From positions 310,001 to 374,000 of the forward strand of contig JAVBYI010000008.1 in the NCBI GenBank assembly GCA_030824115.1: DNA of 64,000 nt, written 5' to 3'. The stretch is from Rhodocyclaceae bacterium (GTDB lineage: Bacteria; Pseudomonadota; Gammaproteobacteria; Burkholderiales; Rhodocyclaceae). A model generated the notes under the pieces. The model had not been told where the DNA came from, searched no databases, and worked only from the letters and a program-made list of their open reading frames with translations. This document shows, in pieces, positions 7,682 to 16,949 of the stretch. The position numbers were made by a program, and so were the translations under genes. The first letter of the stretch is position 1. Every line of letters begins with the position of its first letter.

Positions 7682-9184
7682 ATGACGACACGTAGCCATA
7701 GTCACGAACGCGATCAGGATTTCTCGGATGTCGACCGGGCCGCATTGCTGCAGGCTCTTGCGGCCGTTTTGCCAGCGGCCGCGCTGCTAGCCGATCACGA
7801 AGACCTGAAACCCTACGAGTGCGACGGCCTCTCGGCCTATCGGCGCGTGCCGCTGGCGGTGGCGCTGCCCGAAGACGAGGCGCAGGTGGTAGGGGTGCTC
7901 AAGGCTTGCCATCGCTTGGGCGTGCCGGTGGTCGCGCGCGGCGCCGGGACGGGGCTGTCGGGCGGCGCCTTGCCGAACGAACATGGCGTGGTGCTGAGCC
8001 TTGCCAAGATGAAGCGCATCCTCAAGCTCGATCCGTATTCGCGCACCGCCGTGGTTCAGCCCGGCGTGCGCAACCTAGCGATTTCCGAGGCCGCCGCGCC
8101 ACATGGTCTTTACTACGCACCCGATCCCAGCTCGCAACTGGCCTGCACCATCGGCGGCAACATCGCCGAGAACTCCGGCGGTGTGCATTGCCTCAAATAT
8201 GGCCTGACGGTGCATAACGTCCTGCGCGTGCGCGGCGTGACGATGGCCGGCGAGATCGTCGAATTCGGTTCGGCGGCGCTGGACAGTCCCGGCTACGACC
8301 TGCTGGCGCTGCTGATCGGTTCCGAAGGCCTGCTGGCCGTGGTGACCGAGGTGACGGTGAAGCTGGTGCCCAAGCCCGAGGTGGCGCGCGTGATCATGGC
8401 CTCTTTCGATGCCGTGACCAAGGCCGGAGCGGCGGTGGCGGACATCATCGCCGCCGGCATCATTCCCGCCGGGCTGGAGATGATGGATAAGGCGGCGACG
8501 CGTGCGGTCGAGCCTTTCGTCAAGGCGGGTTACGACCTCAATGCCGAGGCGATCCTGCTGGCCGAATCCGACGGCACGCCGGAAGAGGTGGAGGAAGAAA
8601 TTGCCGCGATGCGCGCCGTGCTGGAAAAAAGCGGCGCCAGCGAGATTCGCGTCTCGACCGACGATGCCGAGCGCCTGCGCTTCTGGGCCGGGCGCAAGGC
8701 GGCCTTTCCGGCGGTGGGCAGCATTTCGCCCGACTACTACTGCATGGACGGCACGATTCCAAGAAAACGTCTGGCCGAGATGCTGATGGCGATTGCCGAG
8801 ATGGAGAAGAAATACGGCCTGCGCTGCGTGAACGTTTTTCATGCCGGCGACGGCAACCTGCATCCGCTGATTCTTTACGATGCCAATGTGCCCGGCCAGT
8901 TGGAACGCACCGAGGCGTTTGGCGCCGAGATTCTGGCGCTGACCGTCCAGCTCGGCGGCACGATCACCGGCGAGCATGGCGTGGGCTTTGAAAAGATCGG
9001 CTCGATGTGTGTGCAGTTTGCCAGCGACGAACTGGCGGCCTTCCACCGCGTCAAGGCGGCTTTCGATCCGCAGGGGCTGCTCAATCCCGACAAGGCGATT
9101 CCGACGCTGCACCGCTGCGCCGAGTTCGGTCGCATGCATGTGCATCAGGGACAGTTGTCCCATCCCGAACTGGAGCGCTTCTGA
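7682..9184 (+). CDS. glcD: glycolate oxidase subunit GlcD
   Basis: A 500-residue FAD-linked oxidase. The PCMH/VAO FAD-binding domain shows VARGAGTGLSGGALP, the conserved TIGGNIAENSGG motif and LLIGSEGLLAVVTEVTVKL. The C-terminal domain has NVFHAGDGNLHPLIL and the GEHGVGFEK active-site loop. It oxidises glycolate to glyoxylate together with GlcE and GlcF, passing electrons to the membrane pool. The ATG at 7682 (MTTRSHSHER) is chosen, since the longer frame overlaps the kinase gene. Its stop overlaps the glcE start (TGATG), so GlcD and GlcE are translationally coupled. Confidence 0.96.
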   Translation: MTTRSHSHERDQDFSDVDRAALLQALAAVLPAAALLADHEDLKPYECDGLSAYRRVPLAVALPEDEAQVVGVLKACHRLGVPVVARGAGTGLSGGALPNEHGVVLSLAKMKRILKLDPYSRTAVVQPGVRNLAISEAAAPHGLYYAPDPSSQLACTIGGNIAENSGGVHCLKYGLTVHNVLRVRGVTMAGEIVEFGSAALDSPGYDLLALLIGSEGLLAVVTEVTVKLVPKPEVARVIMASFDAVTKAGAAVADIIAAGIIPAGLEMMDKAATRAVEPFVKAGYDLNAEAILLAESDGTPEEVEEEIAAMRAVLEKSGASEIRVSTDDAERLRFWAGRKAAFPAVGSISPDYYCMDGTIPRKRLAEMLMAIAEMEKKYGLRCVNVFHAGDGNLHPLILYDANVPGQLERTEAFGAEILALTVQLGGTITGEHGVGFEKIGSMCVQFASDELAAFHRVKAAFDPQGLLNPDKAIPTLHRCAEFGRMHVHQGQLSHPELERF

Positions 9185-10224
9185 TGATTGCGGGATTCAA
9201 GCAACGGATTTTGGAAGGCAAGCCGCTTTGTATTCGCGGCGCGGGCAGCAAGGACTTTTACGGCAATCCGCCGCAGGGCGAGATTCTTGATACACGCACT
9301 CACAGCGGCATCGTCGCCTATGAGCCGACCGAGTTGTATGTGACGGCGAAGTGCGGCACGCCGATTGCCGAGATTGAGGCGGCACTCGCCGCGCAGGGGC
9401 AATTTCTGGCGTTTGAGCCGCCGCGTTTTTCACCTGACAGTACCGTGGGCGGCGCCGTCGCTGCCGGTCTGTCCGGCCCGCGCCGCGTCAGTGCCGGGGC
9501 GCTGCGCGACTTCGTGCTGGGTGTGAAGCTGCTCGATGGCGCCGCACGCGAATTAACGTTTGGTGGGCAGGTGATGAAGAACGTCGCCGGCTACGATGTC
9601 TCGCGCGTGATCGCCGGCAGCCTCGGGACGCTGGGGCTGATCACCGAGGTGTCGCTGAAGGTGTTGCCGCAGCCGGTGGCGGATGCCACGCTGCGCTTCG
9701 AGATGGCGCAAGCGGTTGCGCTCGACAAGCTCAATCGCTGGGCCGGTCGGCCGCTACCTATCGTGGCGAGCGCTTGGCAGAATGATGTGCTGACGATTCG
9801 GCTGGCCGGTGCGCGGGCGGCTGTCGAGGCCGCCAAACTAAAAGTCGGCGTTGGCGAGACGGCAGATGGTACGTGCTGGGATGTCCTGCGCAACCAGACG
9901 GCGGACTTCTTCAAAACGGAAACGCTTTGGCGCTTATCCGTGCCGTCGACGGCGCCTGAACTCAAGCTGCCCGGAGAACAACTGATCGAATGGGGTGGTG
10001 CGCTGCGCTGGTTGAAATCGGATGCACCGGCCGAAATGATTCGCGCGGCGGCTGCAGCGGTGGGCGGCAGCGCTACGCTTTATCGCGCGTCGGCCGAGTT
10101 GAAAGCCCAGGTCGATGCCTTTGCCCCGCTGCCTGCGCCGCTGATGGCACTGCACCAGAACCTCAAGGCCGCTTTCGATCCGCAGGGGATTTTCAACCCC
10201 GGTCGTCTCTACAAGGAATTCTGA
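9184..10224 (+). CDS. glcE: glycolate oxidase FAD-binding subunit GlcE
   Basis: A 346-residue second flavin subunit of glycolate oxidase. It has the short FAD-binding domain (IRGAGSKDFYG, YEPTELYVTAKCGTPI, STVGGAVAAGLSGPRR, GQVMKNVAGYDVSRVIAGSLGTLGLITEVSLKVLP split across about residues 120-160). The C-terminus is AFDPQGIFNPGRLY, as in GlcD-type proteins. It starts at 9184 inside the glcD stop and ends 2 nt before glcF. A two-mismatch copy of the dispersed motif lies within it and encodes the KVGVGETA stretch at about residues 220-227, between the FAD domain and the C-terminal part. Confidence 0.95.
   Translation: MIAGFKQRILEGKPLCIRGAGSKDFYGNPPQGEILDTRTHSGIVAYEPTELYVTAKCGTPIAEIEAALAAQGQFLAFEPPRFSPDSTVGGAVAAGLSGPRRVSAGALRDFVLGVKLLDGAARELTFGGQVMKNVAGYDVSRVIAGSLGTLGLITEVSLKVLPQPVADATLRFEMAQAVALDKLNRWAGRPLPIVASAWQNDVLTIRLAGARAAVEAAKLKVGVGETADGTCWDVLRNQTADFFKTETLWRLSVPSTAPELKLPGEQLIEWGGALRWLKSDAPAEMIRAAAAAVGGSATLYRASAELKAQVDAFAPLPAPLMALHQNLKAAFDPQGIFNPGRLYKEF
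9840..9863 (+). repeat. dispersed repeat, copy 3, inside glcE (2 mismatches)
   Basis: Four A residues followed by the core, with changes at core positions 8 and 14. It is read in the frame giving KVGVGETA within GlcE. Confidence 0.65.
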
Positions 10225-10226
10225 GT

Positions 10227-11462
10227 ATGGAGACGCATCTCGCCGATTTCATTCGCGATACCCGGGCCGGCCGCGAGGCCGAGGAAATTCTCCGCAAGTG
10301 CGTGCATTGTGGTTTCTGTACCGCCACCTGTCCCACCTACCAGTTGCTCGGTGACGAACTCGACGGGCCGCGCGGCCGCATCTACCTGATCAAGCAGGTG
10401 CTCGAAGGCGTGCCGCCGACTGAGAAGACGCGCCTGCACCTGGATCGTTGCCTGACCTGCCGCTCCTGCGAGTCGACCTGCCCGTCCGGGGTGCATTACT
10501 CGCGCCTGCTCGACATCGGCCGTGCCCTCGTCGAGGAGCGCGTGCCGAGAAAAGGAGTGGATGGGGTGTTGCGTGGCGCCCTGCGTGCGGTGCTGCCGCG
10601 TCCGTTGGTGTTCGGCACGGCCATGAAGCTGGGCCAGATGGTGCGGCTGTTGCTGCCCGGCGCCCTGAAGGCCAAGGTACCACCGCTGACCTCGGCGGGT
10701 ACGCTGGCGCCCGACACGGGCACGCGCAAGATGCTGGTGCTGGCCGGTTGCGCCCAGCCGAGCATGTACCCGAACATCAACGGCGCGGCGAAACGCGTGT
10801 TGGCGAAGCTGGGTATCCACCTCTTCGAGGCCGGCGAAGCGGGCTGCTGTGGCGCCGTGAAGCTGCACCTGAACGATGCTGCCGGGGCGCAGGATCAGGC
10901 CCGGCGCAATATCGACGCTTGGTGGCCGCATGTGGCAGCCGGGGCCGAGGCGATTGTCATCACCGCGTCGGGCTGTGGCGTACAGGTCAAGGATTATGGT
11001 CATCTGCTGCAGGACGATGCGGCCTATGCCGAAAAAGCGGCGCGGATTGCCGAACTGGCGCGCGATGTCAGCGAAGTTGTGGCGGCCGAGCAGGCGGCGT
11101 TAATGAAACTATTTGAAAAGTCGGCGGTGGCAGGATGGCATCCGTTGGCCTTCCATTCCCCCTGCACCCTGCAGCATGGCCTCAAACTGAGGGGCAGCGT
11201 CGAGCAACTGCTGACGGTGGCGGGGTTTGACCTGACGCCGGTGGCCGACGGCCACCTGTGTTGCGGGTCGGCCGGCACCTATTCCATCCTCCAGCCTGAA
11301 ATATCCCTGCAACTGCGGGATAACAAACTGGCTGCCCTGACGGCCGGACAGCCCATCGGCATTGCCAGCGCCAATATTGGCTGTATTGCCCATCTGCAGG
11401 CCGGGACGAAATTGCCGATCAAACACTGGATAGAATGGCTGGACGAAATATTGCTGAACTGA
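10227..11462 (+). CDS. glcF: glycolate oxidase iron-sulfur subunit GlcF
   Basis: A 411-residue Fe-S subunit. Two ferredoxin-type clusters are visible: CVHCGFCTATCP (Cys25, 28, 31, 35) and CLTCRSCESTCPSG. Two CCG domains follow, seen as GCCGAVKLHLND and HLCCGSAGTYSIL. It carries electrons from GlcD/GlcE flavins towards quinone. The start at 10227 is 2 nt after glcE; upstream in-frame codons lie inside glcE and are rejected. A diverged copy of the dispersed motif lies in it (11116-11139), encoding FEKSAVAGW in the linker between the two CCG domains. Confidence 0.96.
   Translation: METHLADFIRDTRAGREAEEILRKCVHCGFCTATCPTYQLLGDELDGPRGRIYLIKQVLEGVPPTEKTRLHLDRCLTCRSCESTCPSGVHYSRLLDIGRALVEERVPRKGVDGVLRGALRAVLPRPLVFGTAMKLGQMVRLLLPGALKAKVPPLTSAGTLAPDTGTRKMLVLAGCAQPSMYPNINGAAKRVLAKLGIHLFEAGEAGCCGAVKLHLNDAAGAQDQARRNIDAWWPHVAAGAEAIVITASGCGVQVKDYGHLLQDDAAYAEKAARIAELARDVSEVVAAEQAALMKLFEKSAVAGWHPLAFHSPCTLQHGLKLRGSVEQLLTVAGFDLTPVADGHLCCGSAGTYSILQPEISLQLRDNKLAALTAGQPIGIASANIGCIAHLQAGTKLPIKHWIEWLDEILLN
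11116..11139 (+). repeat. dispersed repeat, copy 4, inside glcF (3 mismatches)
   Basis: A-tract plus a core with changes at positions 8, 13 and 17. It is translated as EKSAVAGW, the same reading frame as the ugpQ and rhlE copies. Confidence 0.5.
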
Positions 11463-11487
11463 GACTGTCGCACTAGGAAAAATAATA

Positions 11488-12336
11488 ATGCAGATCAACG
11501 AGCAGGAAGCCCTCAAACAGTTGGCCAAGCAGGGGGTGAAAATTCCCCCGCAGCCCCGTGTGCTGCTGGAACTGCAAAAGCTGCTGGCTTCCGAAGACTA
11601 CGACATGCGTTCGGTCGCCAAGGTCATTTCGCAAGACCCCGGCATCGTTTCGCTGCTGTTCAAGGCGACCCGTTCGCCCGCTTTTGCGCGCGCTCGCAGT
11701 GCCAAGACCCTTGATCAGATCCTGATGGTGGTGGGCATCAAACAGGTGTTCAGTCTGGTACAGGCCGTGTCCTTGACCACGACCATCAATAGCAGCACGC
11801 GGCGCGCCTTCGATATTTTCTGGAACCGCGCCCACGAAATCGCCCAGATGGCGGCGATTATTGCGGATGACCGCGTATCGGTCTGCAATGTCTTTCCCGA
11901 GCAGGCCTATCTGGCCGGCATCTTCCACGAGTGTGGCGTGCCGGTGCTGATGATGCGCTTCCCGAAATACTGTGAAACGCTCAAGCTGGAGAATGCCACC
12001 TGCTGGCCGAATCTGTCGGAAGAGGATTCAAAATTCGACGTCGACCACTGTTCGGTCGGCTATCTGGTGGCCCGCCACTGGGGGCTGCCGGATTTTGTCT
12101 GCGACGCCATTCGTTTTCACCACGATCTGCCTGATGAAAAGACCATCGGCGCCTCGGTGAGTCTGGTGGCCATCGTGCAGGTGGCGAGCCATTTTTATCA
12201 TCACCTCCATGATGTGGAGGATCCCCTGTGGGACAAGATCGGCCCGCGTGTGATGTCCGAGCTTGCCCTGGGACGGGACGAGGAAAAGGATTTTTACGAA
12301 CTGATGAGCGGCCGTTTTCTTGACGGCGCACACTGA
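11488..12336 (+). CDS. HDOD domain signalling protein
   Basis: A 282-residue protein that is almost entirely an HDOD domain. Landmarks are IPPQPRVLLELQKLL, VAKVISQDPGIVSLLFKATRSP, DQILMVVGIKQVFSLV, the helix with EIAQMAAIIA, YLAGIFHECGVPVLM, VGYLVARHWGLPDFVCDAIRFHHD. HDOD proteins resemble HD phosphohydrolases but usually lack the metal site, and act in signalling or cell-cycle and stress regulation. No effector domain is attached. It is followed 18 nt later by a PP2C phosphatase gene, suggesting a joint signalling role, but no partner kinase is adjacent. Confidence 0.9.
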   Translation: MQINEQEALKQLAKQGVKIPPQPRVLLELQKLLASEDYDMRSVAKVISQDPGIVSLLFKATRSPAFARARSAKTLDQILMVVGIKQVFSLVQAVSLTTTINSSTRRAFDIFWNRAHEIAQMAAIIADDRVSVCNVFPEQAYLAGIFHECGVPVLMMRFPKYCETLKLENATCWPNLSEEDSKFDVDHCSVGYLVARHWGLPDFVCDAIRFHHDLPDEKTIGASVSLVAIVQVASHFYHHLHDVEDPLWDKIGPRVMSELALGRDEEKDFYELMSGRFLDGAH

Positions 12337-12354
12337 CGCTGCTGACCATTGACC

Positions 12355-13146
12355 ATGGCTTTTAATATCGAAACCTGCACGGCACAACATATCGGCGATC
12401 GTTCCGAGCAACAGGATCGTGTTGGCCTGTTTGCCCATCCCACGCATAAAGGCACACTACTGGCGGTATTGGCCGATGGCATGGGTGGACACACCGGCGG
12501 CGCCATGGCGGCCGAGCAGGTCATCCATTCGGCCAAAACGAATTTCCAGTCCGGCGGGCTGGGGCCCGGCGATATTCAGGCAACGCTTGCGTCCGGCATC
12601 AACGATGCCCACGACGGCATCAAACTGTCGGCCATGTCCAGTGAGCAGGACCCGCACAGCACCGCCTGCGCGCTGATCCTGCAGCCGGGCCGGGCCGATT
12701 GGGCGCATTGCGGTGATTCGCGCATTTATCATTATCGCGATGGCGAAAAAATCTCGCGCAGCTACGATCACTCGCACGTGATGAATCTGGTGAAGATGGG
12801 TTATCTCACCGAGGAACAGGCTGAGACGCACCCACAGAAAAACCTGCTGATCTCCTGCCTGGGCGACAACGATCCACCAAAAATCGATTTTGGCGAGACG
12901 GCCCCGTTGCAGGACGGCGACTGCTTTCTGCTGTGCTCGGATGGGTTGTGGGCCTATTTCAGCGATGAGGAACTGGGCAAGATACTCAAGGAGTATCCGG
13001 TGCGTCAGGCGGCCGAAATCCTGATCAATACATCGCGCGACCGGGCCAAGGGGCACGGCGACAACTGCTCGCTGGCCATCGTGCGCCTGAAGCAGCTCGA
13101 AGAGGAAAAGGCGCCACCGCCATGGAAGCGGTCGCCAGTTAAGTAA
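12355..13146 (+). CDS. PP2C-family serine/threonine protein phosphatase
   Basis: A 263-residue soluble PP2C (PPM) phosphatase. Metal-binding motifs are [34 protein letters not shown] and CSDGLW, with a C-terminal [11 protein letters not shown]. It would remove phosphate from Ser/Thr residues using two Mg/Mn ions. The ATG at 12355 (MAFNIETC) is preferred over a TTG two codons earlier. It follows the HDOD gene closely. No Hanks-type kinase is in the window, so its substrate is unknown. Confidence 0.93.
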   Translation: MAFNIETCTAQHIGDRSEQQDRVGLFAHPTHKGTLLAVLADGMGGHTGGAMAAEQVIHSAKTNFQSGGLGPGDIQATLASGINDAHDGIKLSAMSSEQDPHSTACALILQPGRADWAHCGDSRIYHYRDGEKISRSYDHSHVMNLVKMGYLTEEQAETHPQKNLLISCLGDNDPPKIDFGETAPLQDGDCFLLCSDGLWAYFSDEELGKILKEYPVRQAAEILINTSRDRAKGHGDNCSLAIVRLKQLEEEKAPPPWKRSPVK

Positions 13147-13162
13147 AACAGAGGGGAACACC

Positions 13163-14749
13163 ATGCCGTTGACCATCGGAGTACCGAAGGAGACGTTTGC
13201 GGGCGAAAAGCGCGTCGCGAGCGTACCGGACGTCGTCGAAAAACTGATCAAGCTGGGCTTTGCCGTGCGCGTCGAGCGCGGCGCAGGCGATGCCGCCAAC
13301 TTTGCCGACGCTATCTACGAAGCCGCAGGCGCCACCATTGCACCGGATGCGGCCAGTCTGTGGTCGTCGTCCGACATTGTCCTCAAGGTTCGCGCTCCCA
13401 ATACGGCCGAAGTCGGCTTGATGAAGGAAGGTCAGACCCTGATCGGTTTCCTCTGGCCGGCGCAGAACCCCGAACTGATGCAGCAACTGGCCGCGAAGAA
13501 AGTGACCGTGCTGGCCATCGACGCGCTGCCGCGCACACTTTCGCGCGCCCAGAAGATGGACGCGCTGACCTCGCAGGCGGGGGTGGCTGGCTATCGTGCC
13601 GTCATTGAAGCCGCTAACGCCTTTGGCCGCTTCTTTAACGGCCAGATTACGGCGGCGGGCAAAGTGCCGCCGGCCAAGGTTTTCATCGCCGGTGCCGGCG
13701 TCGCCGGCCTCGCTGCCATCGGCACCGCCGCAGGACTTGGCGCCATCGTGCGCGCCAACGACACGCGTGCCGAAGTGGCCGATCAGGTGGTTTCCCTGGG
13801 TGGTGAGTTCGTCAAGGTCGATTACGAAGAAGAGGGTTCCGGCGGCGGTGGCTATGCCAAGGTAATGTCCGAGGGCTTCCAGCAGGCCCAGCGCGAGATG
13901 TATGCCAAGCAGGCGCGCGAAGTCGACATCATCATCACCACCGCGCTGATTCCCGGCAAGCCCGCGCCCAAACTCATCACCGCCGAGATGGTGCAGAGCA
14001 TGAAGCCCGGCAGCGTCATTGTCGACATGGCCGCCGAGCAGGGCGGCAACTGCGAACTGACCGAGCCCGGCCAGGCCGTGGTGAAGCATGGCGTCACCAT
14101 CATCGGTTATACGGATCTGGTCAGCCGTCTGGCGCGCCAGTCGTCGACTCTGTACGCCACCAACCTGCAGCGTCTCACCGAGGAATTGTGCAAGACCAAG
14201 GATGGCGTGATCAACGTCAATATGGAAGACGACGCCATCCGCGGGCTGACGGTCATCAAGGACGGCGAAATCACCTGGCCGGCCCCAGCGCCCAAGGTCG
14301 CTCCGGCCCCGGCCCCGAAACCTGCCGCTGCCCCCCCCGAGAAAAAATCGGCCCACGGTCACGGTGCAGGTGCCCCGATGGCCGGCCGCAGCCTCGCCAT
14401 GCTCTTCGGCGGCGGTGCCGTGCTGTTCTGGCTGGTCGGCGCCTTCGCCCCGGCCTCGTTCCTCTCGCACTTCACCGTCTTTGTGCTGGCCTGCTTCGTT
14501 GGCTACATGGTGGTGTGGAACGTCACCCCCGCGCTGCATACGCCCTTGATGAGCGTGACCAACGCCATTTCCAGCATCATCGCCATCGGCGCGTTGGTGC
14601 AAGTTGCGCCGCCACTAGAAGGGGTTGCCGACGGTCGGCCGAGCAGCTGGATTCTTGGCTTGGCCGTGTTCGCACTGGTGCTGACCGCCATCAACATGTT
14701 CGGCGGCTTCGCCGTCACCCGCCGCATGCTGGCGATGTTCCGTAAGTGA
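13163..14749 (+). CDS. pntA: NAD(P) transhydrogenase subunit alpha
   Basis: A 528-residue full-length alpha subunit of the proton-translocating transhydrogenase. The N-terminal NAD(H) domain starts [19 protein letters not shown] and contains the Rossmann motif [16 protein letters not shown] and [17 protein letters not shown]. The end of the domain has [15 protein letters not shown] proline/alanine-rich linker (about residues 373-400) leads to three or four membrane helices. It couples hydride transfer from NADH to NADP+ with proton flow. The ATG at 13163 follows a GAGGGGAA ribosome-binding site. pntB begins 7 nt after its stop. Confidence 0.97.
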   Translation: MPLTIGVPKETFAGEKRVASVPDVVEKLIKLGFAVRVERGAGDAANFADAIYEAAGATIAPDAASLWSSSDIVLKVRAPNTAEVGLMKEGQTLIGFLWPAQNPELMQQLAAKKVTVLAIDALPRTLSRAQKMDALTSQAGVAGYRAVIEAANAFGRFFNGQITAAGKVPPAKVFIAGAGVAGLAAIGTAAGLGAIVRANDTRAEVADQVVSLGGEFVKVDYEEEGSGGGGYAKVMSEGFQQAQREMYAKQAREVDIIITTALIPGKPAPKLITAEMVQSMKPGSVIVDMAAEQGGNCELTEPGQAVVKHGVTIIGYTDLVSRLARQSSTLYATNLQRLTEELCKTKDGVINVNMEDDAIRGLTVIKDGEITWPAPAPKVAPAPAPKPAAAPPEKKSAHGHGAGAPMAGRSLAMLFGGGAVLFWLVGAFAPASFLSHFTVFVLACFVGYMVVWNVTPALHTPLMSVTNAISSIIAIGALVQVAPPLEGVADGRPSSWILGLAVFALVLTAINMFGGFAVTRRMLAMFRK

Positions 14750-14756
14750 GTCCGAC

Positions 14757-16169
14757 ATGAGCGCAAACCTTTCTGCTGTTGCCTACATCGGCGCTACCAT
14801 CCTCTTCATCCTCAGCCTCGGCGGTTTGTCGAACCCGGAAACCGCCCGGCGCGGCAATCTCTACGGCATCATCGGCATGACCATTGCTGTGCTCGCCACC
14901 GTGCTTGGTCCGCGTGTCACGGCGGCCGGCATTCCGTGGATCATCGGCGCCATGGTGATTGGCGGCAGCGTCGGCCTGATCGCTGCCAAGAAGGTGCAGA
15001 TGACGCAGATGCCCGAGCTGGTCGCGCTGATGCATAGTTTGGTCGGCCTTGCCGCCTGTCTGGTCGGCTTTGCCAGCTATATCGATACCTCGATTCAGTT
15101 TGCGGGTGCCGACAAGCTCATCCACGAACTCGAAATCTATGTCGGCATCTACATCGGCGCGGTGACTTTCTCCGGTTCGATCATCGCTTTCGGCAAGCTC
15201 TCGGGCAAGATCGGCGGCAAGCCGATGCTCATCCCCGGCCGCCATGCCATTAACGGCATCGCCGCCCTGATCGTCATCTACTATGCCTATGCCTTCCTGC
15301 AGGCGCCGACGGTGGCAGACGGTACGGTGCCATTGATTGTCATGACCGTAATCGGCCTGCTGTTCGGCATCCACATGGTGATGGCCATCGGCGGGGCTGA
15401 CATGCCAGTGGTGGTGTCGATGCTCAACAGCTACTCCGGTTGGGCGGCGGCGGCCACCGGCTTCATGCTCTCGAACGACCTGTTGATTGTGATCGGCGCG
15501 CTGGTCGGTTCCTCGGGCGCGATCCTTTCCTACATCATGTGCCGCGCGATGAACCGCAATTTCATCAGCGTCATCGCGGGTGGCTTCGGTACCGGTGACG
15601 GTGCAAAAGTCGGCGCTGGCGGGACGGCACAACCGCAAGGTGAAGTGGTGTCGATCAGCGCAACTGACACCGCCGAGCTGCTGCGCGAGGCGAAGAACGT
15701 CATCATTGTCCCCGGCTACGGCATGGCGGTGGCGCAGGCCCAGCATACGGTCTATGAGATCACCAAACTGCTGCGCGAGAAGGGCGTCAATGTGCGCTTC
15801 GGCATCCATCCGGTGGCCGGCCGCATGCCGGGCCACATGAACGTGCTGCTGGCCGAAGCCAAGGTGCCTTACGACATCGTAATGGAGATGGACGAGATCA
15901 ACGAGGATTTTCCGAACACCGACGTCAGCATGGTGATTGGCGCCAACGACATTGTGAACCCCTCCGCCGAGGACGATCCGACCAGCCCGATCGCCGGCAT
16001 GCCGGTGCTGCAGGTGTGGCAGGCGAAGACCTCGATTGTGATGAAGCGCTCGATGGCGTCCGGCTATGCCGGCGTCGACAATCCGCTCTTCTACAAGGAC
16101 AACAACCGCATGCTGTTCGGCGATGCGAAGAAAATGCTCGACGAGGTGCTGGTTGTTCTGAAGTCCTAG
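14757..16169 (+). CDS. pntB: NAD(P) transhydrogenase subunit beta
   Basis: A 470-residue beta subunit. The N-terminal half holds the membrane domain ([53 protein letters not shown]). The C-terminal NADP(H)-binding domain has [43 protein letters not shown] and the end [16 protein letters not shown]. The loop joining the two domains is encoded by a perfect copy of the dispersed motif (KVGAGGTA). A decayed fragment of this gene's 3' end is found 5.4 kb downstream at 21566-21726. Confidence 0.97.
   Translation: MSANLSAVAYIGATILFILSLGGLSNPETARRGNLYGIIGMTIAVLATVLGPRVTAAGIPWIIGAMVIGGSVGLIAAKKVQMTQMPELVALMHSLVGLAACLVGFASYIDTSIQFAGADKLIHELEIYVGIYIGAVTFSGSIIAFGKLSGKIGGKPMLIPGRHAINGIAALIVIYYAYAFLQAPTVADGTVPLIVMTVIGLLFGIHMVMAIGGADMPVVVSMLNSYSGWAAAATGFMLSNDLLIVIGALVGSSGAILSYIMCRAMNRNFISVIAGGFGTGDGAKVGAGGTAQPQGEVVSISATDTAELLREAKNVIIVPGYGMAVAQAQHTVYEITKLLREKGVNVRFGIHPVAGRMPGHMNVLLAEAKVPYDIVMEMDEINEDFPNTDVSMVIGANDIVNPSAEDDPTSPIAGMPVLQVWQAKTSIVMKRSMASGYAGVDNPLFYKDNNRMLFGDAKKMLDEVLVVLKS
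15605..15628 (+). repeat. dispersed repeat, copy 5, inside pntB (perfect 24 nt)
   Basis: Four A residues and a perfect core inside an essential-looking gene. It encodes KVGAGGTA in the linker between the membrane domain and the NADP-binding domain of PntB. Confidence 0.85.
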
Positions 16170-16178
16170 CGGCGCCGA

Positions 16179-16934
16179 CTAGAGCGCCTTAACGGCGAGT
16201 GCGCAGCCGCTGATTACCAGTAGGGCACCGATCATGCGCTGCATTTGCGCGTGGGAGATGACAAGATGGACACGGCCGCCCAATCGTAGGCCCAGCCATA
16301 GCGCAGTGAGGCCGCCTGCCCAGAGCAGCAGTGGCGCGGTTTGCAACAGCAGGCCGGTTAGGGTGAACACTACGATCCGTACGGCGCCTTCGACGAGGAA
16401 TAGCCGGGAGAGCGTGGCGCGCAGGGCGGATTTGTCGTCGATGCGTCGGCTCAGGTAAATGATGTAGGGTGGCCCGCCGGTACCGAAGGTGGCGCCGATG
16501 GCGCCTCCCAGCAGGCCCGCAAGGTGGGACCAGCGAGGCGAAATCGCCTCAGTGATCGCGCCGCCGCCAATGTTGCGCAACCCGAACAGAACGATCAGCA
16601 GGCCAAGGGCAAGCAGCAGGAATTGCTGGGGCAGTTTCAGCAGCAGCCAGGCACCGAGGCAGATGCCGGCGATGCCTGTCGGCAGCAGTCGTTTCACCTC
16701 GCTCCAGTCGCCATGGGATATGGTGGCGCGGCTCATCAGGCAAGAGGCAGTGAAGTCGAGTAGCAGCATCGTCGGCACCACGGTCTGGATCGGCATGAAC
16801 TGTACGAGCAGGGGCGTGGCGATGAGCGCCGAGCCGGCACCCGTAATACCGCGGACGAAATAGGCACCAGCGATGATGAGCCACGCCGCGATGATCTGCG
16901 CGGTACTCATGCCGAACGGCTCGAAGGAAATCAT
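16179..16934 (-). CDS. TSUP (TauE/SafE) family membrane transporter
   Basis: A 251-residue integral membrane protein with about seven or eight hydrophobic helices. It shows TSUP features: VRGITGAGSALIATPLL near the N-terminus and the second-half repeat LLGGAIGATFGTGGPPYIIYLS. Family members export or import sulfite, sulfoacetate or related organosulfonates, but many are unassigned. It converges with pntB and starts 15 nt after the aminotransferase gene on the same strand, so they may be co-transcribed. Substrate cannot be told. Confidence 0.9.
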   Translation of the reverse strand: MISFEPFGMSTAQIIAAWLIIAGAYFVRGITGAGSALIATPLLVQFMPIQTVVPTMLLLDFTASCLMSRATISHGDWSEVKRLLPTGIAGICLGAWLLLKLPQQFLLLALGLLIVLFGLRNIGGGAITEAISPRWSHLAGLLGGAIGATFGTGGPPYIIYLSRRIDDKSALRATLSRLFLVEGAVRIVVFTLTGLLLQTAPLLLWAGGLTALWLGLRLGGRVHLVISHAQMQRMIGALLVISGCALAVKAL

Positions 16935-16949
16935 GTGCCGGGCGGTGGG

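Noticed and set aside
6412..7683. Minus-strand frame of 423 codons opposite the glycerate kinase gene
   Set aside because: The plus-strand protein has full MOFRL motifs; the antisense product is an Arg/His-rich shadow.
8622..8650. Possible further motif copy in glcD (AAAAAAGCGGCGCC...)
   Set aside because: Needs a gap and several mismatches; similarity is too weak to count.
8075..9163. Minus-strand frame of 362 codons opposite glcD
   Set aside because: glcD is certain from motifs and operon overlap; the antisense product shows no domain.
13139..14602. Minus-strand frame of 487 codons opposite pntA
   Set aside because: Gly/His/Arg-rich shadow with no domain; pntA is unambiguous.
16165..16185. 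GGCGCCGACT after the pntB stop as a decayed motif copy
   Set aside because: Part of the core fits but the rest does not align without forcing.
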